From the NCBI GenBank assembly GCA_018714665.1, contig DVNA01000198.1:1-19908 (forward strand): a stretch of 19,908 bases of DNA. Reading direction: 5' to 3'. The notes below the pieces were generated by a model that was not told the origin of the DNA, ran no database searches, and was given only the letters and a program-made list of their open reading frames with translations. This DNA comes from Candidatus Gallibacteroides avistercoris. GTDB lineage: Bacteria > Bacteroidota > Bacteroidia > Bacteroidales > CHK158-818. The position numbers and the translations under genes are program-made. Below, one piece after another: positions 7,969 through 16,713 of this stretch; the first letter of the stretch is position 1; every line of letters starts with the position of its first letter.

Positions 7969-8301
7969 ATGAACCAACGTATCTTAAATATTTTGTTTTA
8001 TATCTCCGCGACAGCTGTTCTCCTGGCTTCTGCCTTATATATTACGCAATGGGAGGCGGCTCCATACATTTTTGCAGTAGGTGCTGCCGGTATGGCCATT
8101 GCCCGACTTTCAAATCGCTATCAAGGCCACAACATCCGATTGAAGCGATTGTACCGGATGGAGACTTTATCTTCGTTGATTATCGTGGCAGCTTCCTATT
8201 TTATGTTTAAACATCAAAACGAATGGTTTTTATTACTGTTCGTAGCAGCTATCCTTCAATTATATACAGCGATTCTCATTCCCAAAATAAAGGAAAAATA
8301 G
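7969..8301 (+). CDS. Small four-helix inner-membrane protein, function unknown
   Basis: This 110-residue protein has four predicted hydrophobic segments (about 6-26, 31-47, 66-81 and 85-104). Between helices 2 and 3 lies a basic loop, SNRYQGHNIRLKRLYR (48-63), probably cytoplasmic. It starts 6 nt after the ftsB-like stop and shares its promoter. I do not recognise a named family. The start was chosen because this frame gives a coherent membrane protein to its stop; a competing ATG at 7962 (TAATG overlap) opens an 82-residue frame with no membrane or domain pattern. Context hints at an envelope or division-related role, which is only an inference. Confidence 0.75.
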   Translation: MNQRILNILFYISATAVLLASALYITQWEAAPYIFAVGAAGMAIARLSNRYQGHNIRLKRLYRMETLSSLIIVAASYFMFKHQNEWFLLLFVAAILQLYTAILIPKIKEK

Positions 8302-8350
8302 AACGACATTTTTGATTGCGTCAGAATCTATCGCCGTATCGTCTCTAAAC

Positions 8351-8378
8351 AAAAAACGCCCGGCTATTCGGCCGAACG
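8351..8378 (-). terminator. Intrinsic terminator of the esterase gene
   Basis: On the minus strand CGTTCGGC (8378-8371) pairs with GCCGGGCG (8364-8357) around a 6-nt loop, with two G-U pairs, and six T residues follow (8356-8351). It lies 18 nt past the esterase stop. On the plus strand the two wobble pairs become C-A mismatches, so it should end only minus-strand transcripts. The rest of 8302-8396 holds no other feature, and no terminator is clear for the plus-strand pair. Confidence 0.75.
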
Positions 8379-8396
8379 TTCTCTGTTTTATAGGGA

Positions 8397-9584
8397 TTAT
8401 TTAAACAACATCGGTACAAATTCGGATAGATAGATACGCCAATTTTTCCAAATGTGACCTCCATCGGTTTCGTAATAAACGTATTTATATCCGTTGTCAT
8501 CCAATTTCTTACGGAACTCTTCATTGCTTTTGTACAAAAAATCGGTTTTTCCGATGGCTATCCAATAGAGTTTCGGATTCTTGGAGAATTGTATTTTAAG
8601 TTTTTCGTCATTATTTTCGTATATGGATGACTGAACGTTTTGTCCCGGGACAATAGCGGCAGAAAATAGACCTATGTAATCGAACATATCCGGATATTGT
8701 TTGGAGATGTGCAACGAGTGGAATCCTCCCATAGACAAACCAGCAATAGCCCGCCCCGATTTCTTCTTGATCGTACGGTAGTTGCTGTCGATAAACTTGA
8801 CTACATCAGGAAAACTCTCTTCCATCGTACCGTTCATGGCTCCGACATTGCCCGGCTTAATAAGACCTTCGGACGATTCGCCGGGAGCAGCTTCTTTGGT
8901 GGTATTTCCATTGGTCATCACCACGATCATCGGCTCGGCTTTTCCCTGGGCAATCAGGTTATCAAGTATCTGGGCTGCACGGCCCAAGGCAATCCAAGCC
9001 TCTTCATCGCCACCCATACCGTGCAACAAATAAAGGACCGGGTAGCGTTTCCCACTGCTTTCATACCCGGCTGGGGTATAAACCGTCATCCGACGATTCA
9101 TTTTCAACGTAGGACTATTGTACCAACACCGGGCAACCGTACCGTGCGGGACATCGTTCACTTTATACAGGTCGGCCCGACCTCCTCCGATGATAAATAT
9201 ATTGGTCAGGGTTGAAACATCTCGATTCAAATATACGTTGTTGGGATCGAAAACTTTCAAGCCATCAACAATAAAAGTATAGCTATATAGCTCAGGAGAC
9301 AACGGTTCAGGGGTTGTATATTCCCAAAGGCCGTTCTGTCCCTCTTTCAAGGAGGCTGTCCCGGGGGCATCAAATTGCCCGTATGGGGTTTCTATTTTCT
9401 GCGTCGGAAGAAAATCTCCGGTAATCTCTACTTTTACCGCTTTGGGTGCTTGAAAACGAAATGTAACGGTGTTGTCCTCGTGTATTTCAGGAGAAACGAC
9501 ACCTTGTCCTCCCCAGATTGCCTGTTGTGCAAACGAAGGAACAGACCACAAAAAAGCCAGCGTAATAATAAGCAGGGTTCTCAT
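8397..9584 (-). CDS. Secreted CE1-type esterase with N-terminal Ig-like (CBM48/E-set) domain
   Basis: This 395-residue protein has a Sec signal (1-19, cleavage near SFA|QQ). Residues about 25-133 form an early-set Ig-like domain (FRFQAPKAVKVEITGDF, ELYSYTFIVDG, VFDPNN) typical of CBM48-type modules fused to esterases. Residues about 150-395 are an alpha/beta hydrolase of the esterase D/feruloyl esterase (CE1) type: HGMGGDEEAW (189-198, oxyanion region), nucleophile elbow GLSMGG (Ser284), probable acid Asp348 (GKTDFLY) and His377 (GGHIWKNW). The triad is complete, so an active enzyme is expected. Such enzymes remove ferulate or acetate from plant xylans, though the substrate cannot be read from sequence. 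It has its own promoter and terminator and no polysaccharide-utilisation genes beside it in this window. Confidence 0.92.
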   Translation of the reverse strand: MRTLLIITLAFLWSVPSFAQQAIWGGQGVVSPEIHEDNTVTFRFQAPKAVKVEITGDFLPTQKIETPYGQFDAPGTASLKEGQNGLWEYTTPEPLSPELYSYTFIVDGLKVFDPNNVYLNRDVSTLTNIFIIGGGRADLYKVNDVPHGTVARCWYNSPTLKMNRRMTVYTPAGYESSGKRYPVLYLLHGMGGDEEAWIALGRAAQILDNLIAQGKAEPMIVVMTNGNTTKEAAPGESSEGLIKPGNVGAMNGTMEESFPDVVKFIDSNYRTIKKKSGRAIAGLSMGGFHSLHISKQYPDMFDYIGLFSAAIVPGQNVQSSIYENNDEKLKIQFSKNPKLYWIAIGKTDFLYKSNEEFRKKLDDNGYKYVYYETDGGHIWKNWRIYLSEFVPMLFK

Positions 9585-9613
9585 GTTAGAATTCTTTTTT
9601 GTTCAACAATACA

Positions 9614-9621
9614 CAAAGATA
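9614..9621 (-). promoter_or_regulatory. -7 promoter element for the esterase gene
   Basis: The minus strand reads TATCTTTG followed by T, an exact TAnnTTTG match, ending 29 nt upstream of the esterase ATG. The -33 region is only weakly matched (TTTAA about 21 nt upstream). Confidence 0.6.
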
Positions 9622-9655
9622 TATATTTTAAATCTGTTTAGGTTAAAGTTACTTG

Positions 9656-9703
9656 AAAAAACTTTCGTAAAACGACAAAATTCTTTTCATTGTTGTTTTA
9701 CGA
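9656..9703 (-). terminator. AT-rich hairpin with T run, probable terminator of the alpha-2-macroglobulin/PagL-like operon
   Basis: TCGTAAAACGACAA (9665-9678) and TTGTTGTTTTACGA (9690-9703) are complementary over 14 positions with one imperfect pair (G-U on the plus strand, A-C on the minus) around an 11-nt loop. On the minus strand the stem is followed, after 3 nt, by six T residues (9661-9656). It lies about 75 nt beyond the PagL-like stop and upstream of the esterase promoter. A palindromic regulatory site for the esterase is the alternative. Confidence 0.5.
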
Positions 9704-9776
9704 TAGTTTTAATACGATTGAAAGAAAAGCCTCAATTTATAAAGGCCGTTCTTTATTTGGCATCCATGCTATTCGA

Positions 9777-11018
9777 TCAACCTTTATTTTTTTTCTTTTT
9801 GAAGGGTTTCCCATCGAACGAATAGCCAAGGCTCCAATACAGATATTGTGCTTTGCTGAACCGGGAAGCCCGGATACCGAACGTCCCGAAAAGATTCTCT
9901 TTCAGGTAGGCCTTTACCCCCATGATTTGATAAAAACGATAATCGTATTCGTTCCCGTGCAGCAGGTTATAGCCAAAATTGGCAAATATGGATATGCGGG
10001 GCATTGTTACCTCCCCTTTAAGAGAAACCCCGCACGAGAATCGCTTCCATACACTGCCCAATTCTACCCGATCGTAATACATCCCATCGACCGGATGTTT
10101 CTCCCGCCAGGCCCTGGCGTCGGAACTTTCGTCGTACACGAACTCAAAACTGGGGCCCCAGCGATACTTGTAACTATTGACAATCATTGGGGCATAACTC
10201 AACCCGAAGACTTTAAACTGTCGATCTATATAACGGGACGGCAACCCGGTTCCGGTCGTATCGAACCTTATCTGGCGGGAGGTTATGGTAAACATCACGT
10301 CGTGAACAATGTGTTTTTCTATCTCAGGAGGTTCCATCTCTGATTCCGACAAAACGATTGATTTGGGCCGATTGATGTTATACACCAATTCCAGATAAGG
10401 GGCTACCAGATTAAGGCCCTTGTTGGGCAACCGATAGGCTCCATTGGAGAAATGGGTCAGCGACACGCCCATATTCAGGTCAAAGGCTTCGTTGATGTAA
10501 TATTTCATGTACATACTGCCTGCCACATACACATTGACGGAAGAACCCAAGGCTACGTTATTGGGATTGTCGAACGGGTCATACGGGTCCCAGTTAAACG
10601 ACATCCCCAGATTCCACTCATAATTCAACGCCCATTTGGGGTTGAAACGCCGAACGGTAGCTCCTTGAAAAAGATAGAGGGCAAAAGGGAGACCCAAGTC
10701 TTTCTTGTCGAAAAAATTTGCAGAATAGAATCCGATACCGTAATAGGGCATTCCGTAGGCTTTATCATCCCAGGAGTCTCCATCTGAACCTCTTCCGTAC
10801 TTCAATGAGATCGAGGAGTAATAGGGTATTTTGTTTTTCCCGCTCACAAAATCGTTCGTGGGAAAAACCCACCCTCCTTTGGTATCCAACGAAATGAACG
10901 AAGGTTTTTTGGTTTTTACTTCGTCTTCTGTTTCTCTCTCCATCGCACTCCCATTTTCTGGACTAAGGAGAGAAAACAAGCATCCTAAAAATACTCCTAT
11001 TATCTTTTTTCGGTTCAT
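9777..11018 (-). CDS. PagL-like outer-membrane lipid A deacylase homologue (acyloxyacyl hydrolase family)
   Basis: This 413-residue protein has a Sec signal (hydrophobic 6-18, likely cleavage near GSA25) and aromatic-rich barrel-like strands throughout. At 189-203 it carries HFSN...PNKGLN, the PagL active-site region: H189 and S191 align with His126 and Ser128 of Pseudomonas PagL, which removes a 3-O acyl chain from lipid A in the outer membrane. The position of the PagL catalytic Glu140 is Asn203 here. The protein is over twice the length of PagL (about 150 mature residues); the second half (about 235-405) looks like further barrel strands of unknown role. The C-terminus is a lysine-rich tail (KPFKKKKNKG). 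It starts 4 nt after the alpha-2-macroglobulin stop, so the two are one operon. Activity on lipid A is inferred from family only. Confidence 0.75.
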   Translation of the reverse strand: MNRKKIIGVFLGCLFSLLSPENGSAMERETEDEVKTKKPSFISLDTKGGWVFPTNDFVSGKNKIPYYSSISLKYGRGSDGDSWDDKAYGMPYYGIGFYSANFFDKKDLGLPFALYLFQGATVRRFNPKWALNYEWNLGMSFNWDPYDPFDNPNNVALGSSVNVYVAGSMYMKYYINEAFDLNMGVSLTHFSNGAYRLPNKGLNLVAPYLELVYNINRPKSIVLSESEMEPPEIEKHIVHDVMFTITSRQIRFDTTGTGLPSRYIDRQFKVFGLSYAPMIVNSYKYRWGPSFEFVYDESSDARAWREKHPVDGMYYDRVELGSVWKRFSCGVSLKGEVTMPRISIFANFGYNLLHGNEYDYRFYQIMGVKAYLKENLFGTFGIRASRFSKAQYLYWSLGYSFDGKPFKKKKNKG

Positions 11019-11022
11019 AGAT

Positions 11023-14000
11023 CTATTTTACCACCACTTTTTCATCGGTTGTAGTGGCTTTTATTAACGAATCATACATGGCTTCGCAGCTTATGGCCGG
11101 CAACATGAAAGTTCCGGCATAAGCGGCATATAAATTGACCTTGATCTCGACACTACTACCCGATGGCAACACGTCGATGTACGAACAAACTCTATCATCC
11201 CGGAAATCCTGATAACTTACACCGGCTACGTTCGGTGATACGCAATCGTTCAGGAAACGGGTATTCAATATCTCCCAACCAGCCGGAACGATCTGGGTTA
11301 CCACCAGATTTCGTATCGTCTGGGTAGAGGGATTGGAGATGCGCACTACCGACATGAAATCGGTACCCTGGGGCACGTTATTGACCGATACCGGTACGCC
11401 TTTCTTGTCCACGTAACGCACATCCATTTTGATACCATTGGACAAGGCCTTCGTTTCGCCCTGTTTTACCATACCCGTCAGGACAACCCGGCCAAACAGC
11501 GGAGAAGTTCCCTCGTTGCGTATTTCCAGATCTGCCTCTTCTGAGCTCTTGTCTGCAAGCGTTTTCATCCACATCTGTTTGGGCGTATCGACCTCTTCGT
11601 CTTGCTCGCCATAATGGTAAACGAATTTCAGATCGTCCGATACGGGATATTTTTGCATATACTTGGAGAGGGCTATCAGGGAGAAAGCGGTGGTTTGGGT
11701 GCTCATCCATTCGGAAGAGGAGAGTGCTTCTGACAGTTCCGTAGCCAATGCTGCGGCGTCTGAGGATTTATTGAGCAGGCATAAAGTCAGTAACTGCATG
11801 GCCCGGTTACGATAGTCGCTACCGAAGGTCATGTCGTCCAAACCGGCGGTCTCTACATCTGTGGTACGGGAGGTCAATTGCTCGGCGACTTCCGGTTTGC
11901 CAATATTAGCGTAAGCGGCTGCCAATACCCAATAGGTGATGGGAGCATACGCATCATCGGCCATCAACCGATTCATGGCTCCTATCTCCGGGCTTTGTGC
12001 CAACGACAGAACATACAACCGATAGGCTTGTGTCAACGCTTCGCCTTGGTTGTTCAATCCATTAACAGGTTTCCATTGCTGGGCCATTTGGAGCTGGTTG
12101 GTCAACCAACTTTTTTTCATGGATGACGAGACGGCATATCCCTGTTTTTCAGCCTCCAACATAAAATGTCCGGCATAAACAGATCCCCATCCCGAGGTGC
12201 TGCTTTGTCCGGGCCAATAGGCAAATGCGCCATCTCCCGTCTGGTAGGAACGCAAACGTTTCAACACACTCTCTACCTTATCCTGTATCTGGGACAACTC
12301 TCCGGACGACAAATCGCAGCATTGAGAGAGGTATAACTGCGGGAAGGCTCCCGAAACAATCTGTTCGAGACACCCATGCGGATAGGTGGTCAGATAGGCT
12401 ATCCGAGAGGTCAAATTAACCGGGGGGACGATTCCCACTTCCAACAGGGCCCGATTTGTCCCGGGACGGCCTACCGGCGTCAACACCTTTTTCAACTCTT
12501 TGCCCGCTTCGAGGGTAAACGGCTCTATCGTTACCTGTTCGCGCAGAATCTCCCGTATCTCCAACTCGGCATCGTAGGTCGATTTTTCCTGTCCGGCTCG
12601 GGCGGTGATTTTGATCCGGGCTACTCCGGGATTCTCTTTCACCCGAATACGGAATCGTACGGACTTGTCGCCTACGGTAGTAAAATGAAGCGATTTTTCC
12701 GACTCTCCTACCACCTGCACATTATCGGACAGAGAAACCGAAACAGCTACATCGCCGATATTTTCCTGGGTAGCAAATACCGTTACGGGCAAATCCAATT
12801 CATCTCCTACTCCCAATACGCGAGGCAGGGTGCCCAATACCATGATCGGATTCTTCACCAACATCGTCTTTTCGGCCGATCCATAGGCCGATCCGTTGCC
12901 GGCCACAACCATGACACGTACCCGACCGTTATAATTAGGCATCTGGAATGTATGTGTGTGTTTTTTGCCCTTCTTCAAGACAAATGGCCCGGCAAACTGC
13001 ACCACCGGCTTAAACCGGTTGACGATGGCCTTGGGACCTCGTATCAGGGCATCATCGCCCCCGATGGCAAAGAGCTGCTCTATTTTGCCGCCATAAGCGC
13101 CCAAAACGGAATTATACATATCCCAGGTACGAACGCCCAATGCTTCGCGGGCATTGAAGGCTTCCCACGGATCGGGGGTTTTGAACCGGGTTAAATCGAG
13201 CAATCCTTCATCGACAATGGCCAACGTATAGGCCATCTCCCGTCCCGATTTCTCGGAAACGGTTATTTGATACGGTTGCTCCGGTTTTACCTCTTGCGGC
13301 AACGACAGCTGCGGTTCGAGGTGGCTTGCCGGAGAATTGACCGTAAAAGGAACCACTCCGTACATCCGGATGGGCAGATCGTTCTTGGTAAAGGCATACG
13401 GTTGTATCAAGGTTACATATACATAGGCGTTGGGGAGCATACGGTCGGTTACGACAACCTCTACGCGCGTTTCGTTTGCTTCGCACACCTGTTCGGTGAC
13501 CGACAACAATTCATTTCCGTTTTCGACACAAACGATTGCCCGCGCCCCTTTGGACGAGGGGATGGTAACAATCATCCGATCGCCGGGAGCATACGAATCC
13601 TTGTCCAATTTGAACCTTAACAGCGTGGCTTTGTCGGCTCCTTCCATATCGCGCCGGCCTTCTAACCCGGGCCAATCGAAATAGCTCCTCACTCCGGTAG
13701 AATGACCGCCGGATACGGCATCTGCAACCGAGACAAAGTAGGTACCCCACTCCTCCCTCGGAATATCCATCACTAGCTCACCAGCACCGGACGAATCGGT
13801 GGTAATTGTCGTGGTTCGTACCGGTCTGTTATAACTGTTTGAAACGAAATTTGCCAGATTGCTGTTATCGGCACTCCACCACCAATACCAGTCCACCTTG
13901 TATATCTTGACTTCTAATGTCCGGCCCTGAATGGGTTTCCCCTCCGGTGTCAGGGCCACCACTTTATAAGTATAAGAGTGGTCTGTCTCCAACTGTTCAG

Positions 14001-16560
14001 TCCCTTTTACGGGCGGCTCGATACCGACGTAACAGCGATACGGGGAGTAGAGAGCCCGAACGGCATCGATACTGAAATCGCCCGTCGATTCGTACACCTT
14101 GGTGGTAAAACTACCCAACAACATCCCCGGAGCCGACTGCCCGACATTTATCGCCGTATTGACAACGGCATTGCCTGCTTCGTCGGTAACGCCTTGTATC
14201 AAGGAGCTCTCTTCACTGGAAAAGAGCTTGGCCGGATTATCGAACGTATAGGATTCATATCCTTTAAATTCGGTCTTCGTAGCGATGAACGTCGCCTGTA
14301 TGTCATATTTCATATCTCTGGCAACAGCTCCCTGCAACCATTCGGTATGTAATTTTGCATTCAAGGGCATGGAGCGTTGCAGCAACTTGTCGGCAAACGT
14401 CAAATCGATTTTCAACCGGTTGGGTTTGATGGTCTCAATACGCAACCGTTTGTTGAATTCGGCCCCTCCGACAGAGACTTTTACATTCCAAAAACCGGTA
14501 GGTGCATCCGGATCTATGGGCATATCGAACGCATATATGCCCAATACGCCCTGGGTCGAGGTCCGCTTCAAATATGACTGTCCCAACGGATTGAACAATT
14601 CCATCACGACCGGATGCTTTGCCGGGATGGTTGCCTGTTTGTCGTTCAGCATGAAAGAGAGATGCAAGGTATCTCCCGGACGCCAAACGCCTCTGTCGCC
14701 ATAAATAAATCCTTTTAACCCCTTTTGCAATGCTTCGCCCGACACATCGAACGAGCTCAGCGAGAGTGAACTGGAAGCATCTACCCGCAAATACCCCCGC
14801 TGTTTCCCCGAGGAGGCAATCAGGTAATAGGGGGTCTCTCCCTCCAACGCGAAGGTGGCACGGCCCTCTCCATCGGTAGTGGCCGACTTTATGGGCAAGT
14901 TCTGGTAATTGTACAAGGTTACCTTCACACCGCTTTCCGGGAAAGTCGAGATGAGGTTATGGACCAGGACATCCATCTTCCCTGTCGTACCGAAGGTCGC
15001 CATGATACCTAAATCGGATGCCAATACATTTTTCCCCACCACTTTGTTGACATAATAGCTCTCTTTGCTGGGGTCCATCCGTTCCTGATAATTGAACTCT
15101 TCCCATCCAGACTCGCCGGAATAGTAGTAATACCCCCCTTCGTCAAAGCGAGACATCTCCTCGGCCAGTTTCAACCGGTCGTTGGCTCGGATTTCATCTT
15201 TGGAGAACTCCTCGACGCCGGAATATTGCGGACAGGCCAGCTCTTTGCTGAACGAAAGTTCTATGCGGTAAATCGCACCCGGTTCGGGCTTAATCAATTT
15301 ATTGAGATCCAGCGCAAATGTATTCCAACGGGTCAGATCGTAACTGCCTAACTCGTCCAAAAAAATCGTTTGTCGCGAAACCAGACGGCCAAACCGGAGC
15401 AGATCATATGCATTTCCCAGTTGGTTCGACTGGAAAAAAGAGCCGATGTTCTGTTCAAAAATCTTGATTACCCGCACGACCACTCCGCGTAGCCCTATGG
15501 CCTGGAAAGGAACGGTCAATTGTTCGGACTGCGGGATAATGGTTCCCTCGCCCAGGAAGCGGACATTCGGTAAATTTTCTGACGAATTGATCTTTTTCTC
15601 AAAATCGCTGCTTAACGACGAGCCGTCGTTCGCACGAAACGAACGGGAAACGAACACCGTCCACGCTGTTTCGCTCTGTTTGTCAGAGTGATTGGGATAT
15701 ATCCGGATTTTATTGCTCCCTTCAAAATCGACCCACGATTCAACGCCGGAAATTCCAACGATTCCTTCCAGCGGTTGTTTCTTATCCAATGCCTTGGTAA
15801 ACGAAATCTCTATAAATTTCTCAGGTTGCATTTCATAGCGGACATCGTATATCGAAAAATCATCTTTGGCCGGAATTGGGGTAACAAACAAGGTCTGTCT
15901 GGACTTGATTCCCATTTTGTTGGCCTCTTTTAAAACCGTCAAAGAGTTCCCCTGATCTAAATAAGGGACATTTTTTACAATCAATTGGTGCCGTTTTCCA
16001 TCCGCGCTATGGTTCCATTGGGTGGTTGCCGCAAATATGTTCAAAAGGATGCTTCCCTCTACCTCTTCCGAAGATTCTCTATCGGAAGTAAATATCGTAA
16101 AATCGTATGTAAAGCTTTTCTCTTCGACGCTCATTCCATTCAGTTCGGCACGCATCGCCGCCGGGACGGTTCGGAACCTGAATTCAAACGGCTCCTTTAC
16201 CGACGAATCGCCAAACCAATTGGCTAAATCGACCTTGACCCGGTAACGGGTATCCCGCTCGAACGATTTATTCGGGGTAAATATAATCTGTCTATTATCC
16301 TCTACCCGGAACGTTCCCTTTACGGCGGGCGTCAGGCGGATACTCTTGGCCAGCTTTTCGGGAGCCTGCTGATCCACAGGCAGATCTTGCGTCAGGATAA
16401 TACGCAAAGGGGTAAACCTGGAAACGGTTCCGGAGGTATACGCTTCTATATACGGACTCATTTTTATACCTGCCATTTCTCCCTTATCCGACGAACACGC
16501 CGAAGTGATGAGACAGCAACCTATCACTACCCATAGAAAAAATCCTTTACCTGCTTTCAT
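11023..16560 (-). CDS. Bacterial alpha-2-macroglobulin lipoprotein with intact thioester
   Basis: This 1845-residue protein starts with a lipoprotein signal ending TSA-C22, so the mature protein should be lipid-anchored in the envelope. An Ig-like/SbsA-type region (about 35-135) precedes the macroglobulin (MG) domains. A Tyr-rich segment (YYYYSGESGWEEF, near 477-489) is followed by MG3/MG2-type sequence including DRGVWRPGDTLHLSF near 620. The thioester motif C1397-L-E-Q1400 sits in TTYPHGCLEQ, and an alpha/alpha-toroid thioester domain follows to about 1700. An intact CLEQ implies an internal Cys-Gln thioester able to bind proteases covalently after bait cleavage. Bacterial homologues are thought to trap host or rival proteases that breach the outer membrane, working with PBP1C, whose gene diverges here. 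It is a little longer than E. coli YfhM (about 1650). The -7 element at 16590-16597 supports this start. Confidence 0.95.
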   Translation of the reverse strand: MKAGKGFFLWVVIGCCLITSACSSDKGEMAGIKMSPYIEAYTSGTVSRFTPLRIILTQDLPVDQQAPEKLAKSIRLTPAVKGTFRVEDNRQIIFTPNKSFERDTRYRVKVDLANWFGDSSVKEPFEFRFRTVPAAMRAELNGMSVEEKSFTYDFTIFTSDRESSEEVEGSILLNIFAATTQWNHSADGKRHQLIVKNVPYLDQGNSLTVLKEANKMGIKSRQTLFVTPIPAKDDFSIYDVRYEMQPEKFIEISFTKALDKKQPLEGIVGISGVESWVDFEGSNKIRIYPNHSDKQSETAWTVFVSRSFRANDGSSLSSDFEKKINSSENLPNVRFLGEGTIIPQSEQLTVPFQAIGLRGVVVRVIKIFEQNIGSFFQSNQLGNAYDLLRFGRLVSRQTIFLDELGSYDLTRWNTFALDLNKLIKPEPGAIYRIELSFSKELACPQYSGVEEFSKDEIRANDRLKLAEEMSRFDEGGYYYYSGESGWEEFNYQERMDPSKESYYVNKVVGKNVLASDLGIMATFGTTGKMDVLVHNLISTFPESGVKVTLYNYQNLPIKSATTDGEGRATFALEGETPYYLIASSGKQRGYLRVDASSSLSLSSFDVSGEALQKGLKGFIYGDRGVWRPGDTLHLSFMLNDKQATIPAKHPVVMELFNPLGQSYLKRTSTQGVLGIYAFDMPIDPDAPTGFWNVKVSVGGAEFNKRLRIETIKPNRLKIDLTFADKLLQRSMPLNAKLHTEWLQGAVARDMKYDIQATFIATKTEFKGYESYTFDNPAKLFSSEESSLIQGVTDEAGNAVVNTAINVGQSAPGMLLGSFTTKVYESTGDFSIDAVRALYSPYRCYVGIEPPVKGTEQLETDHSYTYKVVALTPEGKPIQGRTLEVKIYKVDWYWWWSADNSNLANFVSNSYNRPVRTTTITTDSSGAGELVMDIPREEWGTYFVSVADAVSGGHSTGVRSYFDWPGLEGRRDMEGADKATLLRFKLDKDSYAPGDRMIVTIPSSKGARAIVCVENGNELLSVTEQVCEANETRVEVVVTDRMLPNAYVYVTLIQPYAFTKNDLPIRMYGVVPFTVNSPASHLEPQLSLPQEVKPEQPYQITVSEKSGREMAYTLAIVDEGLLDLTRFKTPDPWEAFNAREALGVRTWDMYNSVLGAYGGKIEQLFAIGGDDALIRGPKAIVNRFKPVVQFAGPFVLKKGKKHTHTFQMPNYNGRVRVMVVAGNGSAYGSAEKTMLVKNPIMVLGTLPRVLGVGDELDLPVTVFATQENIGDVAVSVSLSDNVQVVGESEKSLHFTTVGDKSVRFRIRVKENPGVARIKITARAGQEKSTYDAELEIREILREQVTIEPFTLEAGKELKKVLTPVGRPGTNRALLEVGIVPPVNLTSRIAYLTTYPHGCLEQIVSGAFPQLYLSQCCDLSSGELSQIQDKVESVLKRLRSYQTGDGAFAYWPGQSSTSGWGSVYAGHFMLEAEKQGYAVSSSMKKSWLTNQLQMAQQWKPVNGLNNQGEALTQAYRLYVLSLAQSPEIGAMNRLMADDAYAPITYWVLAAAYANIGKPEVAEQLTSRTTDVETAGLDDMTFGSDYRNRAMQLLTLCLLNKSSDAAALATELSEALSSSEWMSTQTTAFSLIALSKYMQKYPVSDDLKFVYHYGEQDEEVDTPKQMWMKTLADKSSEEADLEIRNEGTSPLFGRVVLTGMVKQGETKALSNGIKMDVRYVDKKGVPVSVNNVPQGTDFMSVVRISNPSTQTIRNLVVTQIVPAGWEILNTRFLNDCVSPNVAGVSYQDFRDDRVCSYIDVLPSGSSVEIKVNLYAAYAGTFMLPAISCEAMYDSLIKATTTDEKVVVK

Positions 16561-16589
16561 CCCACACTAAAATTTAATTGACATTGAAA

Positions 16590-16597
16590 CAAATATA
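16590..16597 (-). promoter_or_regulatory. -7 promoter element for the alpha-2-macroglobulin operon
   Basis: The minus strand reads TATATTTG followed by T, a TAnnTTTG match ending 29 nt upstream of the alpha-2-macroglobulin ATG. No clear -33 motif is seen at the expected spacing. Confidence 0.55.
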
Positions 16598-16701
16598 CAA
16601 CAAATAATTGTCTTTAATCGGAAACCGTTCTTTTTTCAAAAATATTAACCTTACCACACCTACACGTCTAAATATATCTTCTTTCTAAGAACAAAAATAG
16701 A

Positions 16702-16709
16702 TATATTTG
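16702..16709 (+). promoter_or_regulatory. -7 promoter element for pbpC
   Basis: TATATTTG followed by T matches TAnnTTTG. It ends only 4 nt before the first in-frame ATG (16714), so transcription would begin at about that codon. This favours translation from the later ATG at 16786. It faces the alpha-2-macroglobulin promoter, 104 nt away; the DNA between holds no other motif I can support. Confidence 0.55.
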
Positions 16710-16713
16710 TATA

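Noticed and set aside
7962..8210. 82-residue frame starting in the TAATG overlap after the ftsB-like gene
   Set aside because: The frame from 7969 gives a coherent four-helix membrane protein; this one gives a Cys-rich product without pattern.
12376..13194. Plus-strand open frame of 272 residues
   Set aside because: Antisense to the alpha-2-macroglobulin gene in a GC-richer stretch where stop codons are rare; rich in Arg, Tyr, His and Gly with no domain.
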